A DNA stretch of 64,000 nt, taken from NCBI RefSeq assembly GCF_001908205.1, contig NZ_LGHL01000211.1:16681-80680 (forward strand), in the 5' to 3' direction. Source of the DNA: Bradyrhizobium sp. NAS80.1. Its GTDB lineage: Bacteria; Pseudomonadota; Alphaproteobacteria; Rhizobiales; Xanthobacteraceae. Below the pieces are notes generated by a model. The model saw only the letters and a list, made by a program, of their open reading frames with translations. It was not told the origin of the DNA and made no database searches. Position 1 is the stretch's first letter. Each line of letters begins with the position of its first letter. A program made the translations under genes and the position numbers. This document shows, one piece after another, positions 61,108 through 64,000 of the stretch.

Positions 61108-62049
61108 ATGATCGATTTAAGGCGAATTGTCGTGCTGGCAGCGATTGCGCTGCTTGCCCTGGGCACGGGCGCGGCCGCGGCCCCACCCGCCAAGCCGAAG
61201 CGCGCAGCAGTCGCGGCCATCGCGCCGTCACCGCCTCCCGCTCTTCCTGTCGAGCCGCTGCCGCCGCCGAAGATCTACCTGTTTCGTGGCGCCATGGGAC
61301 CGATCTTCTCGACCGGCATGGACCGGCTCAGCGAGAAACTGACCCAGGCCGGATTCTCGGCGGATGTCTATGAATTCACCCTCTGCCGCCTGATCGGCAA
61401 CCGCGCCATCGCGAGTTACAAGGAGACGCCGGCGCCGATCGTGCTGATCGGCCACTCCATGGGCGGGCTGTGCTCGATCGTCATTTCCGAGATGGCGGCC
61501 AAGGAGAACATCCCGATCAGCCTCGTCGTCATTATCGACCCCGCGCATGCGACCGGCGACGTGCCGCTCAATGTCGAGCGCTTCATCAACATCTTCCTCT
61601 CCGACAGCGTGCTCGGCGGCGGCGACGTCGTGGCCGTGCCCGGCTATCGCGGCCATTATGCGAGCTATGACCTGAAGGAGAACAGCCGCGTCACCCACAT
61701 CAACATCGAGAAGTCGGACGACATCCATCGCCAGATCGTGGAGATGGTGACGCAGCTGCCGCGCATCCCCGCGCAGACCCAGGCCGACGCGGTGCCGCTG
61801 CGCTATCTCGTGCCCACAGATACGCTGGTGGAATTGTGGGACTCCGGCGTTCGGGTGCCCGTACGCGCCGGCGACACCTTGGAGAGCATCGCAGCCGCCC
61901 GTCGTGTGCCTTTGTGGGCGCTCGCGCAGAGCAACTCGCTGCCGGAGAATGCACCGCTCACGCCCGGCCAGTCCATCATCGTCCCGCGCCATCTGACGCC
62001 GCCCGAGCCTGCCACCGCGATGGTAACGCCTCCGCCGAAGCGGAGGTAG
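61108..62049 (+). CDS. Secreted alpha/beta-hydrolase-fold protein with C-terminal LysM (paralogue 2)
   Basis: A 313-residue protein. A signal peptide covers about 1-25 (RRIVVLAAIALLALGTGAAA), then a Pro-rich linker. The hydrolase-like core has KIYLFRGAMGPIFSTGMDRL, the elbow motif IGHSMGG at about 114-120 and VVIIDPAHATGD. A LysM-like domain is at about 251-298 (VRAGDTLESIAAARRVPLWA, then PGQSIIVPRHL). LysM binds peptidoglycan, so the enzyme is probably held in the wall. It shares the core layout with the paralogue 861 bp upstream. I chose the ATG at 61108 over a GTG at 61051. Confidence 0.75.
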   Translation: MIDLRRIVVLAAIALLALGTGAAAAPPAKPKRAAVAAIAPSPPPALPVEPLPPPKIYLFRGAMGPIFSTGMDRLSEKLTQAGFSADVYEFTLCRLIGNRAIASYKETPAPIVLIGHSMGGLCSIVISEMAAKENIPISLVVIIDPAHATGDVPLNVERFINIFLSDSVLGGGDVVAVPGYRGHYASYDLKENSRVTHINIEKSDDIHRQIVEMVTQLPRIPAQTQADAVPLRYLVPTDTLVELWDSGVRVPVRAGDTLESIAAARRVPLWALAQSNSLPENAPLTPGQSIIVPRHLTPPEPATAMVTPPPKRR

Positions 62050-62157
62050 GAGAAGTCGCTTCATCTCGCCCCGCTTGCGGTCGAGGCGCGCCTGTGCAGC
62101 TATGCGCAGAAGGCGTGACAGGCTATGACATTGGCTTGGCGGGAAAGTGGGGGGGCG

Positions 62158-62982
62158 ATGACTGAACATAGAGCTTCGAATGAATTGCGGGTTGCCATCG
62201 CGGGGCTGGGCTCGATCGGCACCAAGATCGCGACCGCACTCGATCAGGGCATCGAGGGATTGACGCTTTCGGCCGTGGCCGTGCGCGATCCCGCAAAACA
62301 TCAGGCGTTCCTCAGCGGCCTGCGCCGCCCGCCGCAGGTGTTGCCGATCGATCAGCTCGGCGACACCGCCGACATCGTGGTCGAGTGTGCGCCGAGCCGG
62401 CATCTGCGCGAGATCGTCGAGCCTGCGGTGAAGCGCGGCAAGGCCGCGGTCGTCGTCAGCGTCGGCGCGCTGCTCAACAATTCCGATCTGATCGATCTCG
62501 CCCGTGCCAACGGCGGCCGCATCATCGTGCCGACGGGGGCGCTGATTGGCCTCGACGCCGTCAATGCCGCCGCGATCGGCACCATCAATTCCGTGAAGAT
62601 GATCACGCGCAAGCCGGTCGACGGGCTGAAGGGCGCGCCGTTCATCGTCGAGAACAACATCGACATCGACAATCTGCGTGAGCCGCTCAAGCTGTTCGAG
62701 GGTACGGCGCGCGAGGCTGCAAAAGGCTTTCCAGCTAATCTCAATGTCGCGGTGGCGCTGTCGCTCGCGGGCGTCGGTCCCGATCGCACGCAGGTGCAGA
62801 TCTGGGCCGACCCCACCGTGACGCGCAACGTTCACCGCATCGAGGTCGAGGCGGATTCGGCGCGCTTCTCGATGTCGATCGAGAACATCCCGTCCGAGAA
62901 TCCCAAGACTGGGATCATCACGGCGCTGTCCGTGATCGCGCTGCTGCGCAAGCAGCGCGCCACGCTCTGCGTCGGGACGTAG
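62158..62982 (+). CDS. Aspartate dehydrogenase-like protein (DUF108 family)
   Basis: A 274-residue NAD(P)-binding protein. The N-terminal Rossmann motif VAIAGLGSIGTKIA is at about 12-25. The middle has DIVVECAPSRHLREIVEPA and VVVSVGALLNNSDL, and the C-terminal domain has PTGALIGLDAVNAAAIG, KGFPANLNVAVALSLAG and DPTVTRNVHRIEVEAD. This matches L-aspartate dehydrogenase, which makes iminoaspartate from aspartate in some NAD-biosynthetic or nitrogen pathways. No nadA or nadC gene is adjacent. The ATG at 62158 follows a GGGGGG stretch. It converges on the next minus-strand gene. Confidence 0.88.
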   Translation: MTEHRASNELRVAIAGLGSIGTKIATALDQGIEGLTLSAVAVRDPAKHQAFLSGLRRPPQVLPIDQLGDTADIVVECAPSRHLREIVEPAVKRGKAAVVVSVGALLNNSDLIDLARANGGRIIVPTGALIGLDAVNAAAIGTINSVKMITRKPVDGLKGAPFIVENNIDIDNLREPLKLFEGTAREAAKGFPANLNVAVALSLAGVGPDRTQVQIWADPTVTRNVHRIEVEADSARFSMSIENIPSENPKTGIITALSVIALLRKQRATLCVGT

Positions 62983-63021
62983 ACCGACCTTCGCGACCAT
63001 CCTCCGGGGCCGGCCAGGCGC

Positions 63022-63951
63022 TTATATTGGAAGACCCCGACGAAAGCCTTCGCGCCATGTCGGATTTTGTAGCTGGAGGCCGAGTTCACCCTTGGCTTTC
63101 GCGTTCGAAGCTCCGCGGCCCTGGGTCATCCACCGCACAGCGACTTCCCCGGCGACAAGCCGGCCGAGCCAGGCGGGCAGGCGCAGCGGCGGCTTGGCGC
63201 CGACTGCCGCCGCGAAATACGGCAGCCAGTCCGCGACCTTCGCCGGCTCGTCGTCGACGATGTTGTAGATGCCGCGAGAACCGCGCTCAAGCGCAGCCAC
63301 GGTTGCCGCGGCGGCGTCATCGACATGGATCCACGACCACACGCCGGCTCCACTTCCGAGGATCGGGAACATTCGCTTGCGGACCAGCTCGACCATGTCT
63401 TCCGATGCGCCCGGCCCGTAGAACGCGCCGAAGCGGAGCACGATGCCCCTCAACGGCGCCTCAAGCACCGCTTGCTCAAGGTAGCGGATCGCGGCGAGAG
63501 ACTCGGTCTGCGCCTTGGCCGGGTGCGGATCGAGCGCATCGTCTTCCGTCTTCACCGGCCCACCTTCGCGAATGTTGTTCCAGCCGGTGAAGCTCTGGGC
63601 GACGAAGCACTCCACGCCCGCTGCGCGCGCCGCGGCAAGCAGATTGTCGGTTCCTTGAGTTCTCAGGGCGTTCGTTGCGGCAAACCAGCGGTCGAAGCGC
63701 TTGAGATCCGATCTGCCATTGAGCGCTGTCATCTGATGGACGATTGCGTCGGGCTGCGCCTCCGCGACGACGCGGGCGACAGCGGCGCCGTCGAGACCAT
63801 CGACGACGGCCGGCGCGGCTCCGATCCGGCGCAGCTCGTCCGCCTTCGCAGCGCTTCGTGTGGTCGCGGTAACTTTATGTCCGCGGTGGACCAATTGCCG
63901 CAACAGCGGCCTGCCGATCGCTCCAGTTGCTCCAGCGAGAAAGATGCGCAT
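63022..63951 (-). CDS. NAD-dependent epimerase/dehydratase family protein
   Basis: A 309-residue extended SDR protein. The NAD-binding motif GATGAIGRPLLRQL is at about 7-20. Later parts include DAIVHQMTALNGRSDLKRF and LRFGAFYGPGASEDMVELV near 170-188. SWIHVDDAAAATVAALERG follows near 206-224. The usual YxxxK catalytic motif is not evident at its expected place. The substrate is unknown. Relatives include nucleoside-sugar epimerases and NmrA-like redox sensors. Its upstream region runs off the right edge of the window, so a promoter cannot be judged. Confidence 0.85.
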   Translation of the reverse strand: MRIFLAGATGAIGRPLLRQLVHRGHKVTATTRSAAKADELRRIGAAPAVVDGLDGAAVARVVAEAQPDAIVHQMTALNGRSDLKRFDRWFAATNALRTQGTDNLLAAARAAGVECFVAQSFTGWNNIREGGPVKTEDDALDPHPAKAQTESLAAIRYLEQAVLEAPLRGIVLRFGAFYGPGASEDMVELVRKRMFPILGSGAGVWSWIHVDDAAAATVAALERGSRGIYNIVDDEPAKVADWLPYFAAAVGAKPPLRLPAWLGRLVAGEVAVRWMTQGRGASNAKAKGELGLQLQNPTWREGFRRGLPI

Positions 63952-64000
63952 GATTAAGCCTGAGGTGAGAGAGTATTCACTTTCCTATAGGTTAGGGTAT

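Noticed and set aside
63984..63991. CCTATAGG palindrome upstream of the epimerase-like gene
   Set aside because: Eight bases only, at the window edge, with no symmetrical flanks. It is too short to call a site.

Overview
The window reads as a chromosomal segment of an alphaproteobacterium, most likely a Bradyrhizobium or a very close relative. The evidence is high G+C with strong GC3 bias, a Rhizobiales-type division and cell wall (dcw) cluster that runs on into lpxC-bamD-recN-ligA, a long FtsZ, a FixK/FNR-type box, and many intergenic inverted repeats of the GTCATTCCGGGG, GTGCCCCGGACG and CCCTCCCCC kinds. This is recognition from memory and was not checked by a search. I see no tRNA, rRNA operon, insertion sequence, prophage or CRISPR array.

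Layout. 1-8 kb: the 3' part of an AAA/TPR signalling protein, a DyP-type peroxidase with a small partner, a DUF6665-like protein, then a TetR regulator divergent from an EmrAB-type pump with a perfect palindromic operator between them. 8-15 kb: a promoter and 24-codon leader ORF ahead of an ABC exporter and a MATE pump, a TauE/SafE permease, a small secreted protein, and a MocR-type regulator divergent from a DUF983 protein over a direct repeat. 15-18 kb: RNase P RNA (minus strand), a DGPF/YciI protein with an ECF42-type sigma factor, and a cell wall amidase.

18.8-38.5 kb: the dcw cluster, all on the plus strand: rsmH-ftsL-ftsI-murE-murF-mraY-murD-ftsW-murG-murC-murB-ddl-ftsQ-ftsA-ftsZ. It makes lipid II (MurC-F, MraY, MurG, Ddl), polymerises septal wall (FtsW/FtsI) and builds the divisome (FtsL, FtsQ, FtsA, FtsZ). 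A strong terminator follows ftsZ. murG carries an apparent +1 frameshift in a run of seven C, and four repeat elements sit inside the cluster. 38.8-45 kb: lpxC, bamD, recN and ligA.

45-64 kb: mostly single housekeeping or envelope genes: an LTXXQ periplasmic protein under a FixK-type box, a Bcr/CflA pump, aminopeptidase P, prmA, a lone Flp pilin too short for a usual ORF cut-off, an FAD oxidoreductase, a membrane protein fused to a spermidine-synthase-like domain, a GDPD, an L,D-transpeptidase with a Gln/Tyr-rich tail, a glycine-zipper protein, a YadGH-type ABC pair, two tandem alpha/beta hydrolase paralogues (one with LysM), an aspartate dehydrogenase and an epimerase-like protein at the right edge.

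The best leads are the murG frameshift, the Cys-ending leader ORF, the FixK box on the LTXXQ gene, the ECF42 promoter candidate, the MocR repeat and the DnaA-box-like cluster. None is proven to be a new system.
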